A DNA stretch of 64,000 nt. Origin: Echiichthys vipera. Taxonomy: Eukaryota; Chordata; Actinopteri; Perciformes; Trachinidae. The stretch is from NCBI GenBank assembly GCA_963691815.1, contig OY829651.1, positions 17,415,387-17,479,386 of the forward strand, in the 5' to 3' direction. Under the pieces are notes generated by a model. It had not been told where the DNA came from. It did no database searches and saw nothing but the letters and a program-made list of their open reading frames with translations. This document shows positions 31,901 through 52,846 of this stretch, piece by piece (position 1 is the stretch's first letter; each line of letters opens with the position of its first letter). A program made the translations under genes and the position numbers.

Positions 31901-34265
31901 TAAATTGTAATAAAAATACATTTTTAAAGTACTAATAATAATGATAGTAATAATAAATAAAAATTGGTGTATTCTTGTTGCAGTGGCAGCATTTTCTCAT
32001 TCTGGTTCTTTTTCACGCAGGCACGAGAAGCCAACAGATCCTGACGACCCTCTTGCCGACCAGAACATTAAAGACCGTTACTACGGCATCAACGACCCAG
32101 TAGCTGACAAGCTGCTTAAGCGGGCATCAACTATGCCCCGACTGGACCCACCAGATGACAAGTCCATCACCACCCTCTACATAGGGGGTTTGGGAGACAC
32201 TGTCACTGATGGAGATCTCAAGTAAGGACTTCTTTTCCTGAACATCTGTACAACTTCATGTGACCCTTTAGGGGTTTACTATTTGGGCAAATATATTAGA
32301 ATGTTTCATTGTCATAAAAGGGCTGTTGTTGCAATTTTAAACCATCCAACTTCCAGTGTTTTTGAACATTTTTCTTTTTTATTGCAGGAGTCACTTTTAC
32401 CAGTTTGGTGAGATTCGCACCATCACCATAGTCCAGAGGCAGCAGTGTGCCTTCATCCAGTTTGCCACTCGGCAGTCGTCTGAAATGGCTGCGGAGAAGT
32501 CCTTCAACAAACTCATCATTAATGGACGGAGGCTCACTGTCAAGTGGGGAAGGTAAGAATCGTGAAGTTAAAAGTTAAGTATAGGGTGTCCATCTCCAAT
32601 CTGACACAGAGACCACTAAGTGGGGGAGCATAAGGAGACACTAAAATATGTTCAAATAACAGGTTAATATTATCATACTTTCTGTCTAAATAAAGCTGTA
32701 TTCACTCTCTCTCTGATATGTGCTGTTTTGGAACCTGTCTTTAAGTCAAGCCAAGTCTGTTCAGTGTCAAAATACGGGATGTGTGTATTTCTCTGTGGAT
32801 AGTGTTTTGATACTTCTCACGGTATTTATATAGCATCGTAACCTGCTTTATATATGTTTTAAAAAAGACATGGAAATCTCACTTTTAACAATATAGGACC
32901 TTTTAATCTGTGCTCATTAAGTCATGTGTTTGGTGGATGCAAGACCAGAAACACTCTCCCTGCCTTCTGATTTCTTAGCTTTATACAGCTAACTAAGTGG
33001 AGCCTCATGGGAGTGTGAATATTTATAGTGATAATTTGCGTTTTAAACACCAGGTGGTGTTCTGAGAGCATGTGTGTTTGAAACACTGGAGAGTAATTTG
33101 AATAATGTTACCATCACAGTCATAATTGAAAGTAAACCTCTGACTCTAGTGCTTTTAAGATATTAGAGACACGGTAAGAATCTTACCACGACAAATATTT
33201 TTTGAACTTGAACTTTTCTATTCTGTACACAAGTCTGCACATCATGCAGTGTTGTTGAACAAGTAAAATGATGTGGCTGATGTGTAACTTGTATTATTTT
33301 TTAGGTCTCAGGCAGCAAGAGGGAAGGATGGTATCAAAGATGGCATCAGTGAGATGGGCACCAGACTTGATCCTGTACCTGGACTGCCTGGAGGTGAGTC
33401 TGCAAACAGGGAGTGTTGGAATTTCTGTGTACACATAGTGACATAATCATGTGAGTATAATTTTAAAGTAGTCTCCAGTACCCTTCTCTTCTTGGACAAA
33501 TATACTAGATAATTATTGGGATTGATAGTGGAAATTGAAATAGCTGAAATGTATTTGTTTGTCATGTTTCTTTAATTCTATTTCTCTTTGTGCTATAGCT
33601 CTTCCTCCACCACCAGCTTTAGATGAAGAAGCTCCTGCAAACTACTTTAACCTGGACCCTAGCGCACCTCCTGCAGTCATGAACATCGCTCTGCCCCCAC
33701 CCCCGGGCATCAACCCGCCTCCTCCAGGTAAAATCAAAACCATGATCACATAGATGCACCATATACCACATATTGTACATAGTAAAATATGTCAAATATA
33801 AACTGGTTATTTAAAATAATCCCATAAACACTAACTTTGGTAATCCTGATTTATGATTAAAGCTTTACTCAATATGTTTTTGTAAAGCTGCTGAGAAGAA
33901 TGTATTCATTAATGTTTTTACAAATATGTTATCTGTATAATTTTGTTGTTAAATCGGTTGTTTGTATAGCTGGAGTTTGAAACAAAAACAATTTACCCCT
34001 GGGATTATTTAAAGCATTTCTGATTCATCACATCATGGTGTTTAAGGATTTAAACCCAAAGGTAGATGCCTAATGCTGTATTATTTTTTTTATCTCATCT
34101 GCTTAATCAGGTTTTGGCCCTCCAATGTTTCACCCCATGAGTCACATGGCTCCACCGATGCCCCCTCCAATGAGCATGAGACCTCCTGGTCAAATCCACT
34201 ACCCCTCCCAGGATCCTCAGCGCATGGGTGCCCATGCCGCACATGGCTCACGTCACGGTGATTAG
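28986..34265 (+). CDS. rbm22: Pre-mRNA-splicing factor RBM22 (complete, 11 exons)
   Basis: RBM22 is a conserved spliceosomal protein (yeast Cwc2/Ecm2-related) that contacts U6 snRNA and the intron in the activated spliceosome. Exons: 28986-29039, 30709-30762, 30869-30898, 31020-31152, 31275-31375, 31635-31807, 32021-32221, 32388-32552, 33305-33393, 33599-33727, 34111-34265. They join in frame with GT-AG borders to give 427 aa (human about 420). Seen: N-terminal zinc-binding cysteines (C24, C27, C45, C48 and the later CQTC pairs); a CCCH zinc finger with C165, C173, C179, H183; an RRM at about 232-305 with RNP2 LYIGGL and RNP1 around CAFIQF; and a Pro-rich C-terminus with PPPPG-type repeats ending SRHGD. 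The ATG has GCAAA before it and GCG after. Convergent with myoz3, as I recall in human 5q33. Nothing is missing. Confidence 0.97.
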
Positions 34266-35159
34266 CTGGTGAAGTCATGCTGAGGTGTGTCTGCCCCCCC
34301 TTATGTCAGGTGCTTTCACTTCTGTTGCTGTCATGAGGCCTGAAACCTGCAGAGTATTTCTGGGAGAAAACACAGTTCTGCTTACAGGATAACATCTGAT
34401 TTGTGCCCGCTGCAGTGCAGTGAATGAACTGAACGAGCACCATTGTTGTCTGGGAAGACGTCAACCAGCACAATACAAGGGGACTTTGGCACTACTCGCA
34501 GTTTAAAAGTACCAGACTTCAAACATGAGAGTACTGGCAAATGTGATTAGAGCTGTGGATGGAGCCTTTGTACATATAAAAATGTATACTGTCAGGTAAA
34601 CTGTTTGTCACATCGTGCAACATGGAGTAGGATTCTGAGGAGCATTTTTAAATTTTCAGTAACTCTTTTTTTTTTATTTGACACAATCTTAATATTCCAC
34701 ATCATAATGACTTTGTTTATTGTAAGGCTTTCTGCAAATGTTGTTTTCACTTGTCATTAAAATGACACAATTTTGTCATCGATCATCTCAGTGCATATTA
34801 TTCATTAATACTGCTGTTTTAGCTTCTACTACTCTACTACTCTATCTACTACTGTTGCTTTTACACAATGGTCAGAAAAAAGGGTGAGGGAAGAAGGGAG
34901 TCAGGTAATGACATCGATATAAACCATGTAGGTAGTAGGGTTCGTCCAGGATTCTTCTTTGTTAATGAAGTGGTTCCAGCAGCCTCAGATTTACTCATCC
35001 AGTCAAAGCACTCAGCAGTAGCAAACCACTTTATAGATCATGCACAAGTGTTTCTCTCTCTTTCCTGAAGTGCCCACTGATAAACAGAGAGATCATCTTT
35101 GTAGGAAAGGTGCAGCAAGCATAACTCCGTGCTTCAGTCTTTAGCTGACCATCCCCTTT
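34266..35159. other. Convergent 3' intergenic/UTR region between rbm22 and myoz3
   Basis: About 0.9 kb separates the two stop codons. It must contain both 3' UTRs. No further gene is visible. Confidence 0.6.
34756..34761 (+). terminator. Candidate rbm22 polyadenylation signal ATTAAA
   Basis: An ATTAAA hexamer about 490 bases after the rbm22 stop codon, followed by T-rich sequence. It is a plausible but unproven cleavage signal; a weaker AT-rich run lies at 34660-34700. Confidence 0.45.
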
Positions 35160-38100
35160 TCATAGTTCATTAGATTCAGGGTTAAAATCATTTCCCCATC
35201 CCTTAGGCGCTCTGTTGAAGTTGGGCCGTCGACACATTTGTTCCAGAGCGACGCCGGGCTGGTTCTGGGGTTCCACCGCCTCAAAGCCAATCAATGGGAT
35301 CACCCTCTTGCTGGCCATACCTCCCCCGAATGGCATGGCAGATCTGAGAGACAAAGACGAGTTATTACTAAGCAGACAGAGTGCATTGTGTTTATAGACC
35401 TGGCAGAACATGACCTGAAGTATCGTATGGCTCAGGCTCCTTCCCATAAAGGGGAGGAAACTTTTTAAATGATACATGATACCCAGCCTGGTCATCTCTC
35501 TGATTTTAACCGGTCTGTTAACAGGAAAACCCATTGGGAATTCAGGGTGATTCAAATGTTATCTACTTGGGTAGCTGCTCTGACTGTTAGAGTTCAGATT
35601 TAATTAATGCTTCACAATTTTATAATAATCTTACAGGCGTAAACCGATCCCTCCGGAGGAAGACAGTTCCAGACTGGCTGGCAGTAAATAAAGTGATTGA
35701 CAGACGTAATTGAGTAAAGTCAGTTTGTCTTTTATATATTCTCCGTTTCTCCATCTGCCCAAGCTTAACCTCTGTACTGCCTCGCTGGCGTGTGTCAATT
35801 CCTTGTGTGCCGCGAGAAAGGTGATTCCCTTTCGTGCGTAAATCCGTCTTGTGAGGGGCACTTAAAGCTGGCAGTGCCCCGGTGGATCATCTTTCAAGAG
35901 CCAGCTGGGTTCAAAATAGCCATCGTGCAGCCACACTCCCAAGGAGGCGCGAGCCAGAGATTAATTTCAAAACTGGAAACATGGAGTGGAGCCGAGGGAA
36001 GATATGATTGTCATCTGTGGGTCTATTTGAAGATGGGTGTGTTTCAACGCCTGTGCTTCCAACTGAACAGGATTCAACAAATTGCAATTCATTTGGTTGA
36101 ACTGAGAGGCGGCGGCAGCTGTAGAAAGGCGGATTTACCTGTTGAAGGACCTGTAGTTGGAAGGCTGTAATCTTTGTGGGAGCTCGGGCAGCTGGATATT
36201 TAGGGTGTTCAGGAGCTCTGTCTTGTCTCCCAAAGCTTGGCTCCATGGGGAATGGTAGGATTTAGGGATTACTGTTGTGTTGAACTTCTCATGAGGAATT
36301 TCCTTCATTGGGCCAGAATATCCTGGCAGAAACAAGTCTGATGTCAGTGGGTAACCGTGACATACAACTAAAGTGAAAGCTTTGCTGCTATCATTTTTTT
36401 TTTTTTTTTACCTTTTAAATTCAGTGTAAGCTAAATAAGGACCCCCTTTGTTCAGAAAAAATGGATAATCCTGGGGTTTTTGAAACTAATTACAAAACCC
36501 ATTGAATAACATAAAAAAAGCAAGCCCAAGCAAAGCACAAACAGAGCCAATATTCATATGAATCTCTTTGATGTCGCTCCTGTCAACAATAGGACCTACA
36601 GTAATTAGATCTCAGCGTGAATCCCAGATAATAAACAGAGCTCGGCTCACTGTCAGTCAGATTGTTAATCATTGCCTTCTGTCAGGAAAAATACACAATG
36701 CTGGTCTCATGACTGCTTTGTGCAAACTGCCAACTCTCCTGGCACTAACAAGTGTTCAATACACTTCCATATGAAAAATGAGCACCACGCAAAGTGAGGT
36801 ACAGTGCACGTGCATTTGGCTTTGCGGTGAGCTAGTCCTATGGCTTGTGGCACCTTGTGCGCCTTCACCAAGATTTACCTGGAGCGAGGAAGTCGGGACT
36901 GCCCTTCTTTGCTACAGTCTTCTGAAGGTTCATGACCAGGCTGTGCTTACCGGGGATGGAGAAAGCCTGGTTCTCTTTTCCTCCCTGTTGCTCTGGGATG
37001 ATCTGTGGGGGAGGAGCGGGCTCTGGATAGACCTTGAAAATGAACAGTTAGATTTCAAGATTCAACATTCTGGGCAATTATTGTGTGAAGATGTCAAATT
37101 TCTGTTGCTTTACTCCGACAGAAGACACTGAGGAAAACGTCAGACTTAATTCGCCATTAATTGTAGCTCTTTGATCAATTTGGTAAGCCTATTAACTTAT
37201 TATCTTATGGACTGTATAGCCCTCTTAAGCTATTTATTTATTTATTCTGACCAGGTTTTTTTTTTTAAATATCTGCCATGATAGCTTTTATTCTGTTTTT
37301 ATCTTTTGTCTTCTAATAATCATTTTTGTATAGTTTTTAATCCATGTTTCCATGTCTGGAGCACAGTTATCACTGTTATTTCACTATAGATGTCGTAAAT
37401 GTTGTTATCTTACCTTAGCTGTTAAGCATTAACTACATGTCAGAAACAAAGGTACATCATTTTGTGTAGGTAACATTAAGGTCAGTGGATCAGAGTCCCT
37501 GTGTTTTTTTACTGTGCCATCACTCAGTTCCTTACATTGTTGTAAGCACCGTTGGCGGCGTTCTCCAGTGTGTACCTCTCGACCCTCTTCTGTCTCTCCT
37601 GAAACATGCGAGACCCTCGGTTAGATGGAAGGTTGAGCTCCTCCATCATCACGTCCTTTGGAACGCTGATCTTCTTCCCGAGGTACAGGCCCCCTGGCAC
37701 AACACCACAGACAAGTGGAGGCGCTTTAATAATCCATTGTATTTAAATATCCTTATACATTTTCAGAGTTGGAGCATCAGAGTAGAGAAATCTATTTTGT
37801 TCTTGTATGCTGTGTGGCACGGCATCAGGGGACGAGGTGGCTCTAACCATAAATAAAATACATCACATTCACATCCTGAAATGTAGTCGTTTGTGCAAAG
37901 GCAATGATAACTGCGACAACTTCCAGACATTTTGAAAGAGAAGGAAAGTAAGAAGGACCTTTGGCAAAGCATAATGCCTCCTCTGATGTTCTTGTTTCTG
38001 TGGACTTTAAACAGCTGGGGGGCACTGATACAGAAAAGCCAAACCAAGTCTAGCATCACTAAGTTGGTATCCGCGCAGCTTTTGCTCTGGGTCTCTTCTC

Positions 38101-38742
38101 ATGTTCTATCACGGCACAGTGGAGAGTCTGAAATAGCCTCGAGATGATGTCAAGGACTGTGTAATGTTTGTTGTGGTCCAGGGTTGCATGGGGTAACCGG
38201 GCATATAAATAGTGGTCTCTGGACGAAAGACTCGTGTAGGAGCTGATGGCACATGAAAAGTCTTTGGATAAGTCTGGGCATGTGCCACCCTTGAGGAGAC
38301 GCCTTTGATCGTCCTGCATAAAATTCAGTGGTGGGAGTCAAATTTTGCTGAGTTTAGGGGACTCGGTTTCAAAGCAGACTCCTTCTTGTAGACCTTTCTA
38401 TTTTTATAATACATTGTTCTACCATATCGGCTAACACACTTTGATGTTTGGCTCAGTAACATGCGACAGCCCCGGCTTGTGATCACACACTGTTGCAGCT
38501 TGAATATGGGTGTAAATACACACAAGAGCATACTAATTTGTTATCAACCATGTATGTAAAACTAAAACGCCGATTAGCTCACTTTCAAAGATTCATGTCC
38601 ACGTTGGTTCTGTCTGAAAAAGTACTAAATTAGTGCATCTCACCCCATCCACACACTTACCTCCTCTGGCCTCTTTACACAGAGCCTTGGCCTGCAACAT
38701 CCTCTGCTTAGTCACATCGTCCAGGCCTGACTGCATCATCAT
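35160..38742 (-). CDS. myoz3: Myozenin family Z-disc protein, myozenin-3-like (complete)
   Basis: Myozenins (calsarcin/FATZ) sit at the sarcomeric Z-disc and bind alpha-actinin, filamin C, telethonin and calcineurin. Coding exons on the minus strand: 38742-38661, 37693-37536, 37032-36879, 36322-36139, 35343-35160. They join in frame to 253 aa (human MYOZ3 is about 251). Seen: the conserved N-terminal block LGKKISVPKDVMMEELNLPS (about 32-51) with NRGS after it; the YSGPMKEIPHEKFNTT block (about 133-148); NYRSFNR; PFGG; and the C-terminal RPNFNRAPKGW block followed by the PDZ-ligand-like end ESNEL. The start is taken as the first of three consecutive Met codons, after an in-frame acceptor. The family is certain; paralogue 3 rests on the convergent position beside rbm22, as in human, and on length. 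Confidence 0.88.
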
Positions 38743-39287
38743 CTTCCTCTGATGGATACATGTTGCCATGAAATATCATTATTATTAAAGATTTTTCTAA
38801 AAAAAGTTTTTTGATACTTCTCCTACTTTATATATATCATTGACCATTGCAAATCTTTTTTAGTGTGACTTCTCTGTAAGTGACAAAACACCTGTCTCCT
38901 ATAAACCTGGATGAACCCCTAAATTATTAGAAAATTAAGGCTACGTACATTTTGTTGCGACTAAATTACTCCAGTCATTTGCTTCGACTGTATGGGTTCA
39001 TGCAATGCCTTCACTGATATTTTGATGAACTTTCTAAAAGTAAAACACATAGGTGAGTTGCCTTTTTTGCATTCAATTTAACTAGAAAATCAAAAGGGTC
39101 ACATTGCAGCAAAACCCCATTGCATCTTAAAGCTGTCTCTCCAGCATTATATAATCATTTTATAAGTTCCCTGTTTACAGTTCATTTACAGTTCATTTAA
39201 GGACCTGGTAGCTTCCACACTTCACACTATTTTTAGTCAGACTTTTGACTATAGTAAAGGCGTGCATCCCTTCACCTCAGTCCTTAC

Positions 39288-39460
39288 CTGCGTGTCCTGG
39301 TTGCTTGTATGTCGGGTGTCGGAGCTGGTTTTGGACGGTCGTGTAGTTTATACCGCACTGGAGCTGACTTCCCTCGGCAGAGAAGGGACAGTCTGTATAA
39401 AACTCATCCCAGGATGCCTCGGGTGCTTACCTCACTGGGTTATTTTAGAAGAGGATGGAC
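39288..39460 (-). other. Candidate non-coding 5' exon of myoz3
   Basis: A strong minus-strand donor (GCAG|GTAAGG) at 39288 lies 546 bases upstream of the first coding exon, whose acceptor 'catcag' precedes AGGAAG-ATG. The left edge is exact; the transcription start (about 39460) is a guess. It contains a short upstream ATG frame that terminates early. Two 'gatataaa' motifs (39484-39499) lie just upstream but face the plus strand. Confidence 0.35.
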
Positions 39461-39610
39461 GGAGGGAGTGTTCAGGGCGGGGGGATATAAAGATATAAAG
39501 GGGCGAGTAAGGGGAAGTGGTAAGTATAAAGATTTACATCCTGACCAGAAGCCTCTTTGATAATACAAATCTGATCCTGTGTTTGTGTTTTAATAAAGAT
39601 CTGTGTCTAT

Positions 39611-39734
<124 letters not shown>

Positions 39735-39857
39735 TAACAGCCACTGTCTAGACAGTGACACATCCAGCCTCTTCACTACAAACATACAGTAGATTCACAC
39801 AAACACAATTTCTATATGTCCCTTCTGTAAAGCACTTTGTAGCTAATCTGCCACACA

Positions 39858-39966
39858 AGATCAAAATTAGAGAACAACTAATACATTCTTGATTTATTCT
39901 GAATTACTGTTATTTTGTATTGTTTCGAATTTGATAGAATATAAATCTGTTCTCTAATTTTGATCT
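39858..39966. repeat. Perfect 19-bp inverted repeat with 71-base spacer
   Basis: The left arm agatcaaaattagagaaca (39858-39876) is exactly complementary to the right arm tgttctctaattttgatct (39948-39966). It could form a hairpin or mark a decayed transposon end. It lies in the myoz3-gucy1b2 intergenic region. Confidence 0.85.
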
Positions 39967-40178
39967 CCATTGTAGTTGCTTACCAACACATAGCCATGTG
40001 TTCCCCCACATAGTTTTACGGGAGCTGCTATAAAATTGAAGTGGCCACTGCAATCAGAGGATTTTATTTGGTTTAGCAGTTTGGGGTCAAAGGTTAAACT
40101 GCAGCGGTTTGCTCTCCCATGTCTGATGCTGTGAGGCCTTTGACGTCCCTTTTCTTTCACACTGCGGTGTGTTTTGGT

Positions 40179-40187
40179 ATATATACA
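40179..40187 (+). promoter_or_regulatory. Candidate TATA element for gucy1b2
   Basis: A 'tatatatac' element lies about 1.1 kb before the gucy1b2 start codon and just before a segment that ends in a good splice donor at 40604. It is consistent with a promoter for a non-coding first exon, but there is no direct evidence of use. Confidence 0.3.
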
Positions 40188-40209
40188 TACTTCTCAGTTA
40201 TTCTGCAGA

Positions 40210-40604
40210 GTCGGAGAGAGGTTTCATTTATTCCTCAGCTTGCCAACTGCAGAGAAACTCAAGTTGTGAGTTCTGCATAAAAACTCGAAATGACGCCTGT
40301 TAAACTTTATATTTGGCTGGCCTTTCTGAACTCAACTTAGTCTTCATCATGTAGACCCCCCACCCCACCTCCCCCCCACACACACACACACATACACACA
40401 CACAAATTGATTCAGTGGGCCCGGTAGGAGCCTGGAGGGAAAAAAACATTTTCCTTATCCCTGTTGAGATTGGATATCGATTCTGCACCTGCCCTGCTCC
40501 ACAACTCCACTATCCCCCCCAGCAGGAAGCCTCGCGACTGCTCTGAAAGAAACTGTGGAGTCATCCTGAGACACAGAAAATCCTCTGCAGACACACAGTG
40601 GAAG
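40210..40604 (+). other. Candidate non-coding 5' exon of gucy1b2
   Basis: A donor GAAG|GTAAAT at 40604 could join the acceptor 'ttgcttgcag' ending at 41210. That would place 41211-41296 as the 5' leader directly before the ATG. The left edge is inferred from the TATA-like element. No family protein sequence is encoded here. Confidence 0.3.
40377..40404. repeat. Short (CA)n microsatellite
   Basis: About 28 bases of CA repeat with one TA interruption, preceded by a C-rich run. Confidence 0.85.
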
Positions 40605-41296
40605 GTAAATAGTCCCTGCCCATTACGGGTTTATATTAGTTTGTTTAGTCGAAAGAGTGAAAAAAACCAAACACGGTAGGTTAGTTGCCTCCTTTTAACA
40701 AATAACATTTCAGCTTTTGTGTGGGGCTGTATCACACTGAGCCTAAGTGATCAGAATCAATATTTTCCCTTACATTCATTACAAATGTTTTTTTGTTTTT
40801 TTATGACAACCGTCTATTGCTAATTCAGTGATTTAAAAAGTAGTTTCAATAACAAGACAATGAGAACAAACTCTCCTGACTGGTGTCATCTGTGTTTGAG
40901 ATGTGGCTTCCGTGGTGTGTTCATGTCACTTAGAGAGAAGTGCACAGCCATCAGGTGCTGACAGCTGACAAAAGAACAATACAGTCCCATTCAGACTCAA
41001 GGGCTTTTGTAATTGGGGTACATTTAAAACCCTCAGATGAGACCTTAGCTGGCTAGCTGGTCCGAGGAAGTTCGAATACTCCACAGGTAGTGCGTTGAGA
41101 ACAAGAGAAGCAGTGTAGGGCTTTTTAAAAAGCTTCACACTAAAGGCTAAATGCATTCAAATTCAGCTTGCAGCATGGAGTTAGTGTGAACTTTTCTTAT
41201 TTGCTTGCAGGTACCTTTGGGAGGACTGTTGGACGTCAGTCAGTCGGGGAGCTGTCTTGACAGTGCTCACTTTGTGCTCCAATCCAGAGAGACATA

Positions 41297-50903
<9,607 letters not shown>

Positions 50904-52534
50904 ACCAAATGGACGATACCATAGCCAGTGATTCATTCCCATTGCTGTTCTTTAAAGCACTTTTTGTACAACACACTGAATGTAAGGCCAAATGCCAGAT
51001 AGTGATGCTGTTTTTTCTGTTCTTTTGGCATTCTTGTGCTGATGCCATGACAATCTAAAATGATTTATTGTTCATATATGGGCTAGTCTGTAATGCTTGA
51101 AATTTCTAGAGGCCCAGAGTGGTATTGTGTTGCTCTGTATGTTCTGAGCATACAGAAATAAATTGCAGCTATCTAATCTAACTCAAATGGAAAGTGTCTC
51201 TGTCTGTTTCGGTGTGTTTGTCCTTCGACTTTTGTGAAAACCTCTTGAGAGCTACGGCACGCACTTGTAATGTCCCACTGTAGTATATTGAGCGGAGATC
51301 CCTATCAACTGTCAAAGCCCCTCTCCATCACTCGCTACAGTGCATTCAAGGACAGTTGAAGAGAGACTGGAGACGTTTCACTGTAGTAAACTTTACATTT
51401 CAAGCATTAGTGACTTTTGGAAAGACTACTTTTGTACCCAGCAATAGCGTGGTCCCAAATAGCTATCTGTTAGTAAATTAAATGAATATACTCTAGCATT
51501 GCTTGGAGACTCAATTATCTCATGGTAGTTGTATTGCTTGTGACTCAAGCAAGCGGTCGTGGCTAGACGGTAATCGAAGATTTGCAAAAATGTTTTCAGC
51601 AAATCTAGGTTTACCACCTGCAAACGACCAGACAAAGCGCAGTGTCGAGAGTGAAGGTGTTTAGGATGAGTGACTCTTGAATCTGTGAGCAGCGGTACAA
51701 GCAATAGGAGGCCAAGCAATAGTCCCCTTCCGAATAGTCTAGTAGTGCAGTTTTTAACAGGCACTGTACTCGTCACTGTTAATTTTACACTAAGATTAAT
51801 TTGAGTGAGCAGACACTTATTATGTTCAGGTATGACTTGTTTTAATGCCAAACAGTGATCACGGCTTTGCGGTTCAGCTGGACACAATTTCCTGTGTGAT
51901 CCGCTGCACCTTGCAGATTTGACATCTTATTCCATCCTTTAGAGAAATCACTCTGTATCTCTCCTCCATCCGTCTCATACCTCTCTCCTTCATCCTGTGT
52001 GTCTGGATTCATTGTTCTATATCAGCCACGTCAAATACACAGCCACGGCACGGCGCAACGCTTGTCAGCTCAGTGAAAATAAAGCGATGTGACAACCGAG
52101 CCCTGTGTTGATCTGTTTGTTATTGTTTGTCTTGTCACTCAAAGGCATTGGCATTCAGACTCACATTTATTTTATTTATTTATTTTACACTTCTTTTATT
52201 GAACACATTTCTCCACGGATATGGGTGTATGGATATGTTTTTATTGCATCGTCGTGCACTCGCGTGACGTGCATGCATGTTTACCTGTGCCTCATCTAAA
52301 CTCAGTGAACTCCAGGAAACCACAATCCTTTTATGCTCTTGTATTTCCACTTTAAAATGCATCACAACTGTATTTCTGATGTGTATCCTGTGTTTGGTCA
52401 CCCTGCTCCTGGTCAAAAACTGTCTCAACTTCCATGCACATCTGCTGCATGTCACTAGAACAACAATAGTTAATCTTAACACAAATACATTGATAAACAG
52501 TCAAATGTCAGTTATCTTGGTCCAGTGTCCCCAG
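50904..52534. other. Convergent 3' region between gucy1b2 and the small membrane-protein ORF
   Basis: This holds the gucy1b2 3' UTR and, near 52.17 kb, repeated TTTATT strings that read AATAAA on the minus strand and could end the minus-strand transcript. No additional gene is visible; the longest frames have no family resemblance. Confidence 0.5.
51157..51162 (+). terminator. Candidate gucy1b2 polyadenylation signal AATAAA
   Basis: An AATAAA hexamer 254 bases after the stop codon. A second AATAAA is at 52078-52083, so alternative 3' ends are possible. Confidence 0.5.
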
Positions 52535-52846
52535 TCAGACAACGTTCCCCACGGACTGGTTATCGGAGGAACTGCGCTTATAGGTGGCGTCCTCGCGGTC
52601 TAGGCTGCATTCGTTGGCTTTGTGTGAGTCTTTAGGTAATGAACCGATGGAGCAATGGAAGCAGAAAGCGTAGAAGAAGGCGAGCAGGAGCAGCAGGCAG
52701 ACTACACAAAAAATGACAACGATCAAGATGGTGTGCACTTGCATGTGCACGTCCTCCCATGGGAGCAGCGTGGTGGTGGTCAGGAGACTGGTGGTTGTTG
52801 CGGATGGAGGAGGCCGCATGGAGGGCAGGGGAGCGACTTCCGGCAT
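52535..52846 (-). CDS. Small single-pass membrane protein, unidentified (103 aa)
   Basis: A minus-strand frame from ATG 52846 to stop at 52535. Seen: a Pro/Thr/Ser-rich N-terminal segment (about 1-30, likely luminal or extracellular); a strongly hydrophobic segment at about 38-62 (ILIVVIFCVVCLLLLLAFFY) with several Cys; then a polar tail with basic and acidic residues and a Ser-rich SSSDNQS near the end, finishing GNVV. This fits a type I or type III small membrane protein. The frame stays open upstream to 52972, but that part has low coding character and includes an acceptor-like 'tctctttaaag' near 52880, so a non-coding exon could join here. I do not recognise the family; it is not SERTM1, cortexin or SMIM3 as I remember them. 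Possible AATAAA signals lie near 52166-52180 on the minus strand. Confidence 0.55.
   Translation of the reverse strand: MPEVAPLPSMRPPPSATTTSLLTTTTLLPWEDVHMQVHTILIVVIFCVVCLLLLLAFFYAFCFHCSIGSLPKDSHKANECSLDREDATYKRSSSDNQSVGNVV

Noticed and set aside
39484..39499. Tandem 'gatataaa' as the myoz3 TATA box
   Set aside because: The motif faces the plus strand, opposite to myoz3, so use as its core promoter is doubtful.
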